NCBI RefSeq assembly: GCF_036388275.1
Contig: NZ_DASVSF010000084.1
Coordinates: 1-33,598, forward strand
Source of the DNA: Longimicrobium sp.
GTDB taxonomy: Bacteria > Gemmatimonadota > Gemmatimonadetes > Longimicrobiales > Longimicrobiaceae
Length of the DNA: 33,598 nt
Direction: 5' to 3'
Numbering within the stretch: position 1 is the stretch's first letter; every line of letters starts with the position of its first letter. Below are positions 6,971 through 14,638 of this stretch, piece by piece. The notes beneath the pieces are model-generated. The model was given only the letters and a program-made list of their open reading frames with translations. It was not told the DNA's origin and did no database searches. A program made the position numbers and the translations under genes.

Positions 6971-8314
6971 ATGAGAACCAGGGTACGCAACGTGGCTTGC
7001 ATCACGGCCGGCGCACTGGCGCTGAGCGCATGCGAGCGCGACGGCACCGGGCTGGACCAGCGGGACTTCGCGGGTTTCCTCTACACCAGCACCAACAACT
7101 CGGCCGGGAACGCGATCGTCGCCCTGGGCCGCGCCGGCGACGGCCAGCTGACGGAGCTGTCCGGCTCCCCATACGCGAGCGGCGGGAGCGGAGACGCGGC
7201 CGAGGGGGACTTCGACACGCAGTGGGCGCTGAGGATGGTGGGCGACTACCTGCTGGCGGTGAACGCGGGGGGAAACCCCACCAACGGCACCGTCTCCGTG
7301 TTCCGCGTGGACCGCGCGAACGGCGGCCTGACCCGGGTCGACCAGAACCCCGCGACCCCCGGCATGGACAACATGGATTCCCGCGGCATCCGTCCGGTCT
7401 CCATCGCGGTGAGCGCCGCGGGCGGCGCGACGCACGTCGTGGTGGCCAACCAGCACAGCAACCCCAACTTCCAGGGGAGCCCGGCGAAGCAGTTCGGCAC
7501 CGTGCAGTCCAGCACGCTGCGCAACCTGGCCGTGTTCACCTTCAACACGGCGACCGGCGTGCTGGAGTTCAGCCGCATCGGCGCCACGTACGAGAGCGGG
7601 ACGAACGGCGGGCCCACCACGGTGGAGTTCAACCCGGCCGGCAACCGGCTGGCGGTTTCCACCTGGGGCGTCACCCACTTCATGGTTCCCGATCCGGACC
7701 TGGCCCTGCAGCGGCCGGGGCGCCTGTACCTGTACGACTTCGCGGGCGGAGCGCTGACGCAGCGGGGGGTCTACGAGGAGACGGGGGTCTCCGGCAACAT
7801 CGGACTCTCCTGGAGCCCGAGCGGCCAGCACGTCTACCTGACCAACTTCAACCTGCATTCCTCCAAGGAGGCCAACAGCGTCACCGTACACGACGGCGGC
7901 ACGGCGGCCAAGGTGCAGAACTTCGCCACGGACGTCCGGAACGACGAGGCGTGCTGGACGTGGGTGAGCCTCGACCAACGCAAGCTCTACACGGCGAGCT
8001 TCGGCTCCAACGTGGTGAGCGTGTTCGACATCAACGCCGACGGCCGCCTGTCGCAATCGCTGACCCCCAACTCCTTTCCGCGCCGCGGCGGACTGCCCAT
8101 GGGCGACACCAAGGACATGTACGAGGCGCCCGGTGGGCACCTGTACGTGTCGGGCGCCTTCCAGAGCCACAGCGTTTCCATCTTCCGGCGGGCCGCCAGC
8201 GGCGCGCTCACGGAGGAGCCCGGCTCGCCCTACCGCGTGCCGTCGTCGGTGGGCAGAAGCAAGGAGGAGCACGCCTACCTGGGCCTCACCGGCTTCGAGA
8301 GGGCGTCCAACTGA
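6971..8314 (+). CDS. Beta-propeller lipoprotein (lactonase-like fold)
   Basis: The 447-residue product begins at ATG 6971, preceded by AGGAGAGG, and has a lipoprotein signal (ITAGALALSAC, Cys at about residue 22). The mature part is made of about seven repeats of 50-60 residues with the pattern YLLAVNAG...VSVFRVD...GGLTRV or LYTASFG...VSVFDINADGRL. This is the seven-bladed propeller of the lactonase/YVTN family (Pfam Lactonase, 6-phosphogluconolactonase-like). Enzymatic function is uncertain: many exported members have only structural or binding roles. It is the first gene of the plus-strand set that faces the sigma/anti-sigma unit, and the next gene starts 43 bases later. Confidence 0.85.
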   Translation: MRTRVRNVACITAGALALSACERDGTGLDQRDFAGFLYTSTNNSAGNAIVALGRAGDGQLTELSGSPYASGGSGDAAEGDFDTQWALRMVGDYLLAVNAGGNPTNGTVSVFRVDRANGGLTRVDQNPATPGMDNMDSRGIRPVSIAVSAAGGATHVVVANQHSNPNFQGSPAKQFGTVQSSTLRNLAVFTFNTATGVLEFSRIGATYESGTNGGPTTVEFNPAGNRLAVSTWGVTHFMVPDPDLALQRPGRLYLYDFAGGALTQRGVYEETGVSGNIGLSWSPSGQHVYLTNFNLHSSKEANSVTVHDGGTAAKVQNFATDVRNDEACWTWVSLDQRKLYTASFGSNVVSVFDINADGRLSQSLTPNSFPRRGGLPMGDTKDMYEAPGGHLYVSGAFQSHSVSIFRRAASGALTEEPGSPYRVPSSVGRSKEEHAYLGLTGFERASN

Positions 8315-8357
8315 TTCGCGCAGGTCACCTTTTCACCTCACGATGGAGGAACGAGCG

Positions 8358-8996
8358 ATGAAACACGCAAGCATGCAGTTCACACGGCGGGCCCGCGCCA
8401 CGCTCGCCGCGGGCGGGGCGGTGCTGGTGCTGGGCGCCTGCACGGGCATGGCCCAGGGCGCGACGCCCGGAGAGGGGGCGATGAGCGCCGCCGAGATGGA
8501 AGGGGCGATGCGCGGCTGGTCGGCGGCTTCCCGGGAATCGATGGCCTTCATGATGGGCAAGTACGGCCCGCCGGCGGAAATGACGTCGACGATGGCGGTG
8601 TGGAACCAGACGGGGCCCTGGAAGCGCACCATCATCTCCGCCCGGGCGGTGCCGCACGCCTTTCCGGGGGTGCACGACGACGTGATGGAGCAGTTCGTGG
8701 ACTACCGGGTGCCCCCGGCCATGTTCGACGAGATCGCCATGTACGACGGCAGCGTGACCATCGAGCGTACCAAGGGCGAGCTGTCGGCGCGGTGCGACAA
8801 GGAGGGGGCCAACTTCCTGGCCCTGAACCTGGCCCACGAGCTCGCCACAGGCCGCCTTTCCGTGGCGGAGGCCAGGCGCAAGTACGGGGAAGAGATCATG
8901 GCCATGAAGGCAGGACGGCCCACCGAGTACACGCAGCGGCTGCTGTTCGAGCCCATGCCGGGAAACAGCATGGACCCCGACCGGCCGGCGATGTAG
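8358..8996 (+). CDS. Lipoprotein of unknown function
   Basis: This 212-residue protein starts at ATG 8358, after GGAGGAACGAGCG. An in-frame ATG at 8343 is less well placed. The N-terminus has a signal with a lipobox (LVLGAC). The mature region has a Met-rich linker (MSAAEMEGAM...MAFMMGKYG) and a conserved-looking core with tryptophans (MAVWNQTGPWKRTII), acidic patches, one later cysteine and the pair NLAHELATGRLS / EARRKYGEEIM. I do not recognise a family. The Met and His content is compatible with metal or redox contacts but proves nothing. A strong hairpin follows the stop. Confidence 0.75.
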   Translation: MKHASMQFTRRARATLAAGGAVLVLGACTGMAQGATPGEGAMSAAEMEGAMRGWSAASRESMAFMMGKYGPPAEMTSTMAVWNQTGPWKRTIISARAVPHAFPGVHDDVMEQFVDYRVPPAMFDEIAMYDGSVTIERTKGELSARCDKEGANFLALNLAHELATGRLSVAEARRKYGEEIMAMKAGRPTEYTQRLLFEPMPGNSMDPDRPAM

Positions 8997-9008
8997 TCCG
9001 GTCCCGCC

Positions 9009-9033
9009 GCGGAGCGGAGCAATTCCGCTCCGC
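9009..9033 (+). terminator. Strong hairpin after the unknown lipoprotein gene
   Basis: A perfect 10-bp stem (9009-9018 with 9024-9033) has a 5-base loop GCAAT and is followed by CCTGCTTC. It begins 13 bases after the stop codon. With no clear T-run it may be a weak terminator or an mRNA 3'-end stabiliser that lowers expression of the downstream genes. Confidence 0.5.
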
Positions 9034-9094
9034 CCTGCTTCACGGGGCCGGACCCTTGTATCACCCCGATCCGACGGGACAACCGCCATGCTGC

Positions 9095-9601
9095 ATGATT
9101 GATCTTGCCGGCGCTCCCGCGCGCCCCGGCGCTCACCTTCCCACGGAGTCCGGCGCGAAGCGCGGAGCCATCCTGTTCCTGCGCCTGGCCATCGCCTACC
9201 TGATGGTGATCTGGGGGGCCGACAAGCTGGCCGACCCGGACCACGGTCTCGCCGTTTCGGAGCACTTCTACGCGGGCATGTTCGGAGGGCGTGGCCTGAT
9301 GCCCGTCTACGGCGTGGCGCAGGCCGTCGTCGGCCTGCTGCTCGGGCTGGGCGTGGGTCGCAAGTACCTGTATCCGCTCATCGCGGCGATCACCGGGGTT
9401 ACCCTGCTGGGCGTGTGGAAGTCGGTCGTGGACCCCTGGGGATGGTACCTGGAGGGGAGCAACGTCCTGTTCTTTCCGTCGCTGATCATCTTCGCGGCGG
9501 TTCTGGCGCTCTGGGCCTTTCGGGACGAGGACCGTCTGGCGCTGGATGCGCGGGGCGGAGCCCTCCCTCGCGGCGTGGACTCCATCGGAGGGACGGAATG
9601 A
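9095..9601 (+). CDS. DoxX-like four-helix membrane protein
   Basis: The 168-residue protein has four predicted membrane helices (AILFLRLAIAYLMVIWGADK; VYGVAQAVVGLLLGLGV; LYPLIAAITGVTLLGVW; FFPSLIIFAAVLALWAF) separated by short loops. The pattern of an early Trp-Gly plus a Lys at the end of helix 1 fits the DoxX/DoxD-like superfamily. Such proteins are linked to quinone-coupled redox reactions or thiol stress in some organisms. ATG 9095 is the only sensible in-frame start, but it lacks a clear Shine-Dalgarno. The stop overlaps the ATG of the next gene (ATGA at 9598-9601), so translation of the two is probably coupled. Confidence 0.72.
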   Translation: MIDLAGAPARPGAHLPTESGAKRGAILFLRLAIAYLMVIWGADKLADPDHGLAVSEHFYAGMFGGRGLMPVYGVAQAVVGLLLGLGVGRKYLYPLIAAITGVTLLGVWKSVVDPWGWYLEGSNVLFFPSLIIFAAVLALWAFRDEDRLALDARGGALPRGVDSIGGTE

Positions 9602-10293
9602 ACCTGAAGCCTGGCCTCGGTGCGTTGCTTGCGGCGCTGGCGTGTGCATCGTGCGGGGTGCCGCGCGACCCGGGAGGGACGCTGGAGCGGGTGCGCCACG
9701 GAACGCTGCGGGTGGGGATCATCGCCAGCGCGCCGTGGGTGGTCCCCACCGGGGGGGAACCGCGCGGGGTGGAGGTGCGCCTCGCCCGCGACTTTGCCCG
9801 CGAGCTCGGCGCCAGCGTCCGCTGGGTGCCCGGCACGGAGGCGGAGCTGATGGAGGCGCTGGAGCACTCCGACGTCGACGTGGTGATCGGCGGGCTGGAT
9901 TCCCGCTCGCCCTGGAAGGCGCGCGCCGCCCTCACCCGGCCGTACCACACCACGCGCTGGCGGGTGGGCGTGCGGCCGTCCGCGGCACCGCCCGGCGAGC
10001 TGACGGGAGTGCGCGTGGCGGTCCGCCCCGGAGACCCCGCGACGCCCGAGCTGCGGCGGCGGGGCGCCGTTCCCGTGCCGGCCGCAGAGCCCGGGCGGGC
10101 GGCCGGGCCGGCCGCGGGCCCCGACTGGCTGCTGCCGCGGTGGGGCTTGCGCGAGACCGGGCCCGTGCTCCGCGAGCGCCACCACGTGATGGCCGTGCCG
10201 CCCGGGGAGAACGGCTTTCTCGTGCGGCTCGAGCGATTTCTACGCGAGCGGGGCGGCGAAGCCGGCCGCCTGGCGCGGGAAGAGGCGCCGTGA
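9598..10293 (+). CDS. Orphan solute-binding lipoprotein (SBP family 3-like), shortened
   Basis: A lipoprotein signal (LAALACASC) is followed by a family 3 periplasmic binding fold: GTLRVGIIASAPWVV (first strand), GVEVRLARDFARELG, and SDVDVVIGGLDSRSPWKARA (lobe switch). At 231 residues it is shorter than typical members (250-280), and the second lobe is rich in Pro/Ala/Gly (AAEPGRAAGPAAGPDW), so ligand binding may be altered. No ABC permease or ATPase gene is nearby, so it is probably a sensor or accessory protein, not part of an importer. Its start overlaps the DoxX-like stop and its stop overlaps the cation-efflux GTG (GTGA at 10290-10293), indicating a tightly coupled trio. Confidence 0.78.
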   Translation: MNLKPGLGALLAALACASCGVPRDPGGTLERVRHGTLRVGIIASAPWVVPTGGEPRGVEVRLARDFARELGASVRWVPGTEAELMEALEHSDVDVVIGGLDSRSPWKARAALTRPYHTTRWRVGVRPSAAPPGELTGVRVAVRPGDPATPELRRRGAVPVPAAEPGRAAGPAAGPDWLLPRWGLRETGPVLRERHHVMAVPPGENGFLVRLERFLRERGGEAGRLAREEAP

Positions 10294-11318
10294 GCGTCCG
10301 CCAGGCACCCGAGCCCGCCAGCGAGCGGCATCCGGACCACCGGCTCGCGCGGCGCCTGGAGTGGATCACGCTGGCGATCATGGGCCCGACGATCGTCGTG
10401 ATCTACCTCTCGATGGGCGGGTCCCAGGCGATGAAGACCGCGTGGGTAGAGGACGTGCTGAGCCTGGTTCCGCCGGCCGCCTTTCTGATCGCCGTGCGGA
10501 TCGAGGACCGCCCGCCGAGCAAGGACTATCCGTACGGCTTCCATCGGGCCGTCGCGATCGCCTTCCTGTGCGCGGCCGTGGCGCTGGTGACCATGGGGGG
10601 CTACCTGCTCTTCGAGTCGGTTTCCAAGCTGGCGAGCGGCGAGCACCCCACCATCGGCACGGTGGAGCTGCTGGGGCGGCAGGTCTGGCACGGCTGGGTG
10701 ATGATGGCCGTGCTCGCGGCCAGCTCCGTTCCCCCCGTGGTGCTGGGCCGGATGAAGCTCAGGGTTGCCGGGACGCTCCACGACAAGGCGCTCCGCGTGG
10801 ACGCGGACATGAACAAGGCCGACTGGCAGACGGCGGGGGCGGCCATCCTGGGCCTGGTGGGGATCGGGTACGGCCTGTGGTGGGCCGACGCGGCGGCGGC
10901 GGCGCTCATCTCGCTCAGCATCCTGCGCGACGGCGCCACGCACCTGGGGCGGGTGGTCAAGGACCTGATGGACATGACCCCCACCCGGGTAGGGGGCGCC
11001 GAGCTGGACCCGCTCCCGGACGAGATCCGCGCGCACCTGGAAGCGATGGAATGGGTGGAGGCGGCGGAGGTCCGGCTCCGCGAGGCCGGGCACGTGCTGA
11101 CGGGAGAGGCATTCGTCGTACCCACCGGCGAGACCGGCCTGCTCGTGCGCCTGGAGGAAGCGGTTCGTACGCTGGAGCGGATGAACCCCCGCCTGTACGA
11201 CTTCTCCGTCATCCCGGTCCGTACGCTGCGGCGGCACGGCGACGACCGCGACGCTCACGCTCCCCCCGACGACCACTCCGCCCCCACCCTGGCCGATGCG
11301 CCGCATCCGCCCGCCTGA
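10290..11318 (+). CDS. Cation diffusion facilitator (CDF) family transporter with unusual metal site
   Basis: The 342-residue inner-membrane protein has six hydrophobic segments followed by a cytoplasmic domain (about 235-342). The CDF hallmark YPYGFHR appears after the second helix. The fifth-helix metal motif, normally HxxxD, reads D-M-N-K-A-D (D173-D178), and the second-helix motif is WVEDVLSL, so the standard His ligands are absent; acidic residues may select iron, manganese or another ion over zinc. The C-terminal tail is His- and Asp-rich (DDRDAHAPPDDHS). The GTG start overlaps the preceding TGA. A direct metal-efflux role is known for the family; the substrate here is unknown. Confidence 0.85.
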   Translation: MSVRQAPEPASERHPDHRLARRLEWITLAIMGPTIVVIYLSMGGSQAMKTAWVEDVLSLVPPAAFLIAVRIEDRPPSKDYPYGFHRAVAIAFLCAAVALVTMGGYLLFESVSKLASGEHPTIGTVELLGRQVWHGWVMMAVLAASSVPPVVLGRMKLRVAGTLHDKALRVDADMNKADWQTAGAAILGLVGIGYGLWWADAAAAALISLSILRDGATHLGRVVKDLMDMTPTRVGGAELDPLPDEIRAHLEAMEWVEAAEVRLREAGHVLTGEAFVVPTGETGLLVRLEEAVRTLERMNPRLYDFSVIPVRTLRRHGDDRDAHAPPDDHSAPTLADAPHPPA

Positions 11319-11410
11319 AGGTGTGGCGGCCCGCCCACCGCAACGACGTCGGTCGCCTTTGTGCCCGGAATCTCCAGGCAGGGGCGCCCACCAGCCTGAC
11401 GGAGGTGACG

Positions 11411-11815
11411 ATGTTCGCACGTACCCTGGTCCGCGCCGCCGCCGCGGCCGCGCTGCTCCTGGCCGGTACCGACGGGGCGCAGCCGCGGGCCTCCCGTTCA
11501 GGCACCTTCGCCGCGCTCGATGGGCACCAGGCGCGGGGCGGCGTTCGCCTGCAGGACGCGGGCGGTACCGCCACGCTCACGCTGGGGCGCGACTTCGCGT
11601 CGGAGCGCGGGCCGAACGTGGACCTGTACCTGAGCAAGACGCCCAACTACCGCAACCAGCAGGTGATCCGTATCGGCGACCTGCGGAGGCCCCGCGGCAC
11701 GCAGGCGTACACTGTGCGCGCCCCGACGGACTTGGCGGAGTACCGCTACGTCATCGCGTGGTGCCACACCTTCAACGTGGGGATCGCCCGTGCGGCCCTT
11801 GCTCCGGCGCGGTGA
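11411..11815 (+). CDS. Exported DM13-domain protein
   Basis: This is a 134-residue secreted protein with a strong ribosome site (GGAGGTGACG) before ATG 11411 and an N-terminal signal sequence (LVRAAAAAALLLAGTDGAQP). Nearly all the rest is one DM13 domain: DGHQARGGVRL, NVDLYLSKTPN, IRIGDLRRPRGTQAYTV and the final YVIAWCHTFNVGIARAAL with the characteristic Cys118. DM13 domains have been proposed to mediate electron transfer through this conserved cysteine; direct proof is scarce. It precedes a b-type cytochrome and a molybdoenzyme, which supports a redox role in the periplasm. Confidence 0.85.
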   Translation: MFARTLVRAAAAAALLLAGTDGAQPRASRSGTFAALDGHQARGGVRLQDAGGTATLTLGRDFASERGPNVDLYLSKTPNYRNQQVIRIGDLRRPRGTQAYTVRAPTDLAEYRYVIAWCHTFNVGIARAALAPAR

Positions 11816-11864
11816 TCCCCGCACGGGGCGCGGAGCGTAGCCCCCCCTCGAACCAAAGGCGGCC

Positions 11865-12623
11865 ATGAAGCGACACCACTGGGTTGTCAGAGTCACGCAC
11901 TGGGTCAACGTGGTCGCGCTCGCGGTCATGGCGGCCTCCGGGCTGAAGATCTTCAACGCGTATCCCCGCTTTGCCCGGCGGGGCGAGGCGTTCTGCTGCT
12001 GGCCCTGGGAGGGAACGCCGGCGCCGGACTGGCTTACCTTCGGCGGGTGGCTGGCTGGCGCGCGAAACTGGCACTTCGCCATGATGTGGGTGCTGGTGCT
12101 GAACGGACTCGTGTACCTGGGTTTCGTGTACCTGCACGGAGAGTGGCGCGACCTGGTGCCCCGCCGCCGCGACCCGCGTGACGCGTGGGAAATGGTGAAG
12201 TACTACCTGTTCGTGCGGCGCGAACACCCGCGGCAGGGCAAGCACAACGCGCTGCAGAAGGGCGCGTACTTCGCCATGCCCGTCCTGGGCGCGCTGATCG
12301 TGCTCACGGGGCTCGCCATCTGGAAGCCGGTGTCGCTGGCCCCGCTCACTGACCTGTTCGGCGGCTACGCGTGGGCCCGCTACTGGCACTTCGTGTCCAT
12401 GGCGCTGCTGGTGTTCCTGGCGCTCGGGCACGTGTTCATGGTGCTGAGCGTGGATCCGTACTCCATTCGCTCCATGGTGACGGGCGGCTACGCCGAGCGG
12501 CTGTCGCCCGAAACACGCAACGCGCGGCCGTTCCATCACTTGCTCCCGCCCCGTGCCGCGCCCCCGTCCATTCCCCACCCGGAAGAAAGCCATGAGCCCG
12601 ATCGACCGACGGACGTTCCTTAG
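11865..12623 (+). CDS. b-type cytochrome membrane subunit (cytochrome b561/thiosulfate-reductase type)
   Basis: The 252-residue membrane protein has four helices and histidines placed to bind haem: H12 (VTHWVN), H70 (NWHFAMMW), H175 (YWHFVSM) and H189 (LGHVFMV). This is the pattern of the prokaryotic cytochrome b561/PhsC-like family that passes quinol electrons to periplasmic oxidoreductases. An insertion after helix 1 contains CCWPWEG, an unusual double cysteine on the outer side. A hydrophilic tail of about 45 residues overlaps the next gene by 32 bases. It probably supplies or accepts electrons for the molybdoenzyme encoded immediately downstream. Confidence 0.88.
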   Translation: MKRHHWVVRVTHWVNVVALAVMAASGLKIFNAYPRFARRGEAFCCWPWEGTPAPDWLTFGGWLAGARNWHFAMMWVLVLNGLVYLGFVYLHGEWRDLVPRRRDPRDAWEMVKYYLFVRREHPRQGKHNALQKGAYFAMPVLGALIVLTGLAIWKPVSLAPLTDLFGGYAWARYWHFVSMALLVFLALGHVFMVLSVDPYSIRSMVTGGYAERLSPETRNARPFHHLLPPRAAPPSIPHPEESHEPDRPTDVP

Positions 12624-13302
12624 CCTGGGGGGCGCGTCGGCCGCCGCGCTGCTGGCTGCGTGCAACTCGCGGGGGCCGGAGGAGGCAAAGGCGATCCTGC
12701 GCTGGGCGGAGCGACGGAACGAGGGCGTGGAGCGTGTTCTGTTCCGGCACCTGGCGATGGACGCGCCGGAAAGCCGGAAGCTGGCCGGGACGGCGCTTCC
12801 GAGCTACTACGTGTCGCCGACGGTCCCGGTGTGGAACGAGGCCGCCCGGGGTGCCTGGACGCTCGAGGTAACGGGGCTGGTGCGGCGCCCGCTCCGGCTG
12901 ACGCTGCCGCAGCTGATGCGCCTCCCCCGGATCACGCAGCGGGTGAACCACTACTGCGTGGAGGGGTGGACGGCGGTGACGCAGTGGACCGGCGTGCGTG
13001 TGGGCGACCTGGCCCGGGCAGCGGGGGTGATGCCGGAGGCCGGGTACGTCGACTTCCAGTCCTTCGACAGCGGGTACCACGAGAGCTGGGACCTGGAAAG
13101 CGCGCTGCATGCACAGACGCTGGTCGCGTACGGAGGCGACGGCGGGATGCTGGATCCGGCATACGGCGCCCCGGCGCGCCTGCACTCTCCCGTCAAGCTG
13201 GGCTACAAGAACGTGAAGTACCTCACGCGCATCGCATTCCTGCCCAGGCGCAACGGCGGGTACTGGAGCGACCAGGGCTACGAGTGGTACGCGGGAACAT
13301 GA
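12592..13302 (+). CDS. Tat-exported molybdopterin-dependent oxidoreductase (sulfite-oxidase fold)
   Basis: The 236-residue protein starts at ATG 12592, which begins a twin-arginine signal (DRRTFLSLGG) ending in a lipobox (LLAAC, Cys24), so a folded, cofactor-bearing lipoprotein is exported by Tat. The rest is an oxidoreductase molybdopterin-binding domain: LEVTGLVRRPLRLTLPQL, then VNHYCVEGW with C122 as the expected molybdenum ligand, then FDSGYHESW and SPVKLGYKNVKYL. It is close in layout to MsrP/YedY and plant-type sulfite oxidase domains without haem. The substrate could be sulfite, a sulfoxide or another oxo compound. With the b-type cytochrome and DM13 protein it forms a plausible quinone-linked periplasmic redox module. 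Confidence 0.9.
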   Translation: MSPIDRRTFLSLGGASAAALLAACNSRGPEEAKAILRWAERRNEGVERVLFRHLAMDAPESRKLAGTALPSYYVSPTVPVWNEAARGAWTLEVTGLVRRPLRLTLPQLMRLPRITQRVNHYCVEGWTAVTQWTGVRVGDLARAAGVMPEAGYVDFQSFDSGYHESWDLESALHAQTLVAYGGDGGMLDPAYGAPARLHSPVKLGYKNVKYLTRIAFLPRRNGGYWSDQGYEWYAGT

Positions 13303-13337
13303 CGGCTCCCGCCGAGCGGCGCCCGGCTCCACCTTCT

Positions 13338-13368
13338 CCCCTCTCCCGCTCCGTTTGCGGGAGAGGGG
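13338..13368. repeat. GC-rich hairpin repeat, copy 8
   Basis: Arms 13338-13349 and 13357-13368 form a 12-bp stem with loop TCCGTTT. It sits 36 bases after the molybdoenzyme stop, between two operons. Confidence 0.8.
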
Positions 13369-13399
13369 GCACCTTGCGCCCCGCACCCGCTCCGGCGTA

Positions 13400-13416
13400 G
13401 TTCTCGCAATGAGAAC
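13400..13416. promoter_or_regulatory. Candidate NrtR operator before nrtR
   Basis: GTTCTC-GCAAT-GAGAAC, a palindrome 33 bases before the nrtR GTG. It shares the TTCTCG...GAGAA core with the palindrome over the pncB promoter at 14632-14652, suggesting autoregulation by NrtR. No strong -35/-10 pair is visible next to it. Confidence 0.55.
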
Positions 13417-13449
13417 GTCAGCACGCCCAACCGACCGCGCAGAAGAGCC

Positions 13450-14583
13450 GTGAGCGAAAGCGTTCCCGTCGACATCCCCGAGCCCGTTCCCGACTGGGCC
13501 GTCCGCTACAACGCGGGCGACTATCCGCCCCATGCCGTCACCGGCGACGCCGTGGCGCTGGCGCTGGACTGGAGCGGCGGGAACTGCAGATTGCACGCCC
13601 TTCTCGTGGTGCGCGCCAAGGAGCCCTTCGCGGGCCTCGACGCCTGGCCCGGCGGCTTCATGGACTGGATGGAAGACGCCGATTCGGTGCAGACCGCCAT
13701 CCGCGAAATGCGCGAGGAGACCGGGCTGGACGCGCCCGAGTTCGTCGAGGCGCTGGCCAGCTACAGCCGCAACGGCCGCGACCCGCGCCAGTTCGCCGGC
13801 TACCGCGACGAAAAGACCGGCGAGTGGATCGCCCGCGGCGCGCGGGTGACGACCAACGCCTACCTGATGCTCGTCCGCAAGCCGTCCGACGGCACCGGCC
13901 CCACGGCCGCGGACGATGCCTCAGAGGCGCGCTGGGTGGACGTGTACTCGCACCTGCCCTGGGAAGACCTGCGCGAAGCCAGCCGCGCGCCCTCCGCCAA
14001 CACCGCCGGGGAAGTGCTTCACGTGTGGGGCGCGGAAGGCGGACAGGACCGTGCACGCCGCGTGCACGACGTGTTCGGGCGGGACGACTGGAACGAGGAG
14101 CGCGCGTCGGACCGCTACGGGCTGCTGATGGAGGCCGGCCTGGTTCCCGAGGCGCGCCGCGACCTGTGGGGCAGGGCAGAGGAGCGCGAGGGCGACGAGC
14201 GGTTCGGCAGGCCGATGGCGTTCGACCACCGCCGCATCCTGGCCGACGCGCTGGGCCGGCTGCGCGGCAAGATCAAGTACATGCCGTCTACCCTGATGGC
14301 GCTCACCGGCCCGGACGTGACGCTCGACGAGCTGCAGGCCGCCTGCGAGGCCATCGCGGGCCGCCCGCTCCATCGCGCCAACTTCCGCCGCGCCGTCGCC
14401 CACACCGGCGCGGGCGCCCCGCGCGCGCCCCGGCTGGTGGGACGCACGGGGCAGACGCGCACCCGCGAAGCCCGCGGGCCCGGCGTGGCGCCCGAGATCT
14501 ACCGCTTTCTCCCCGAAGCCACGCACGCACGCCTGGAAACCTCCATCCGCTTCCCGTGGCTCCCGCTGGCCGACGCCCGGTAG
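13450..14583 (+). CDS. nrtR: NrtR-type regulator of NAD metabolism (Nudix plus winged helix), extended
   Basis: The N-terminal half is a Nudix domain with the box at residues 68-93 (WPGGFMD, then REMREETGL); the spacing between its two parts is two residues longer than the Nudix consensus, so hydrolase activity is doubtful. Residues about 258-318 match the NrtR winged helix (AFDHRRILADALGRLRGKIK, TLDELQAACEAIAGRPL, NFRR). NrtR proteins bind ADP-ribose and repress NAD-biosynthesis genes. The next genes are nicotinate phosphoribosyltransferase and nicotinamidase, which strongly supports the call. It is long (377 residues against about 220-250) because of an extra segment at about 170-258 and an Arg-rich tail. 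The start is GTG 13450, since no ATG is suitably placed. Confidence 0.88.
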   Translation: MSESVPVDIPEPVPDWAVRYNAGDYPPHAVTGDAVALALDWSGGNCRLHALLVVRAKEPFAGLDAWPGGFMDWMEDADSVQTAIREMREETGLDAPEFVEALASYSRNGRDPRQFAGYRDEKTGEWIARGARVTTNAYLMLVRKPSDGTGPTAADDASEARWVDVYSHLPWEDLREASRAPSANTAGEVLHVWGAEGGQDRARRVHDVFGRDDWNEERASDRYGLLMEAGLVPEARRDLWGRAEEREGDERFGRPMAFDHRRILADALGRLRGKIKYMPSTLMALTGPDVTLDELQAACEAIAGRPLHRANFRRAVAHTGAGAPRAPRLVGRTGQTRTREARGPGVAPEIYRFLPEATHARLETSIRFPWLPLADAR

Positions 14584-14609
14584 CCCCGCTGGCGGATGGA
14601 ACTCCCTTC

Positions 14610-14638
14610 TTGACGGCGACCGCCGCGACGATTATTCT
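14610..14638 (+). promoter_or_regulatory. Sigma-70-type promoter of pncB
   Basis: TTGACG at 14610-14615 and TATTCT at 14633-14638 are separated by exactly 17 bases. The ATG of pncB lies 48 bases beyond the -10 box. The -10 box is covered by the palindrome at 14632-14652, a good arrangement for repression. Confidence 0.7.

Noticed and set aside
9598..10293. Complete ABC importer
   Set aside because: Only the binding protein is present; the neighbours are a DoxX-like protein and a CDF transporter, with no permease or ATPase.
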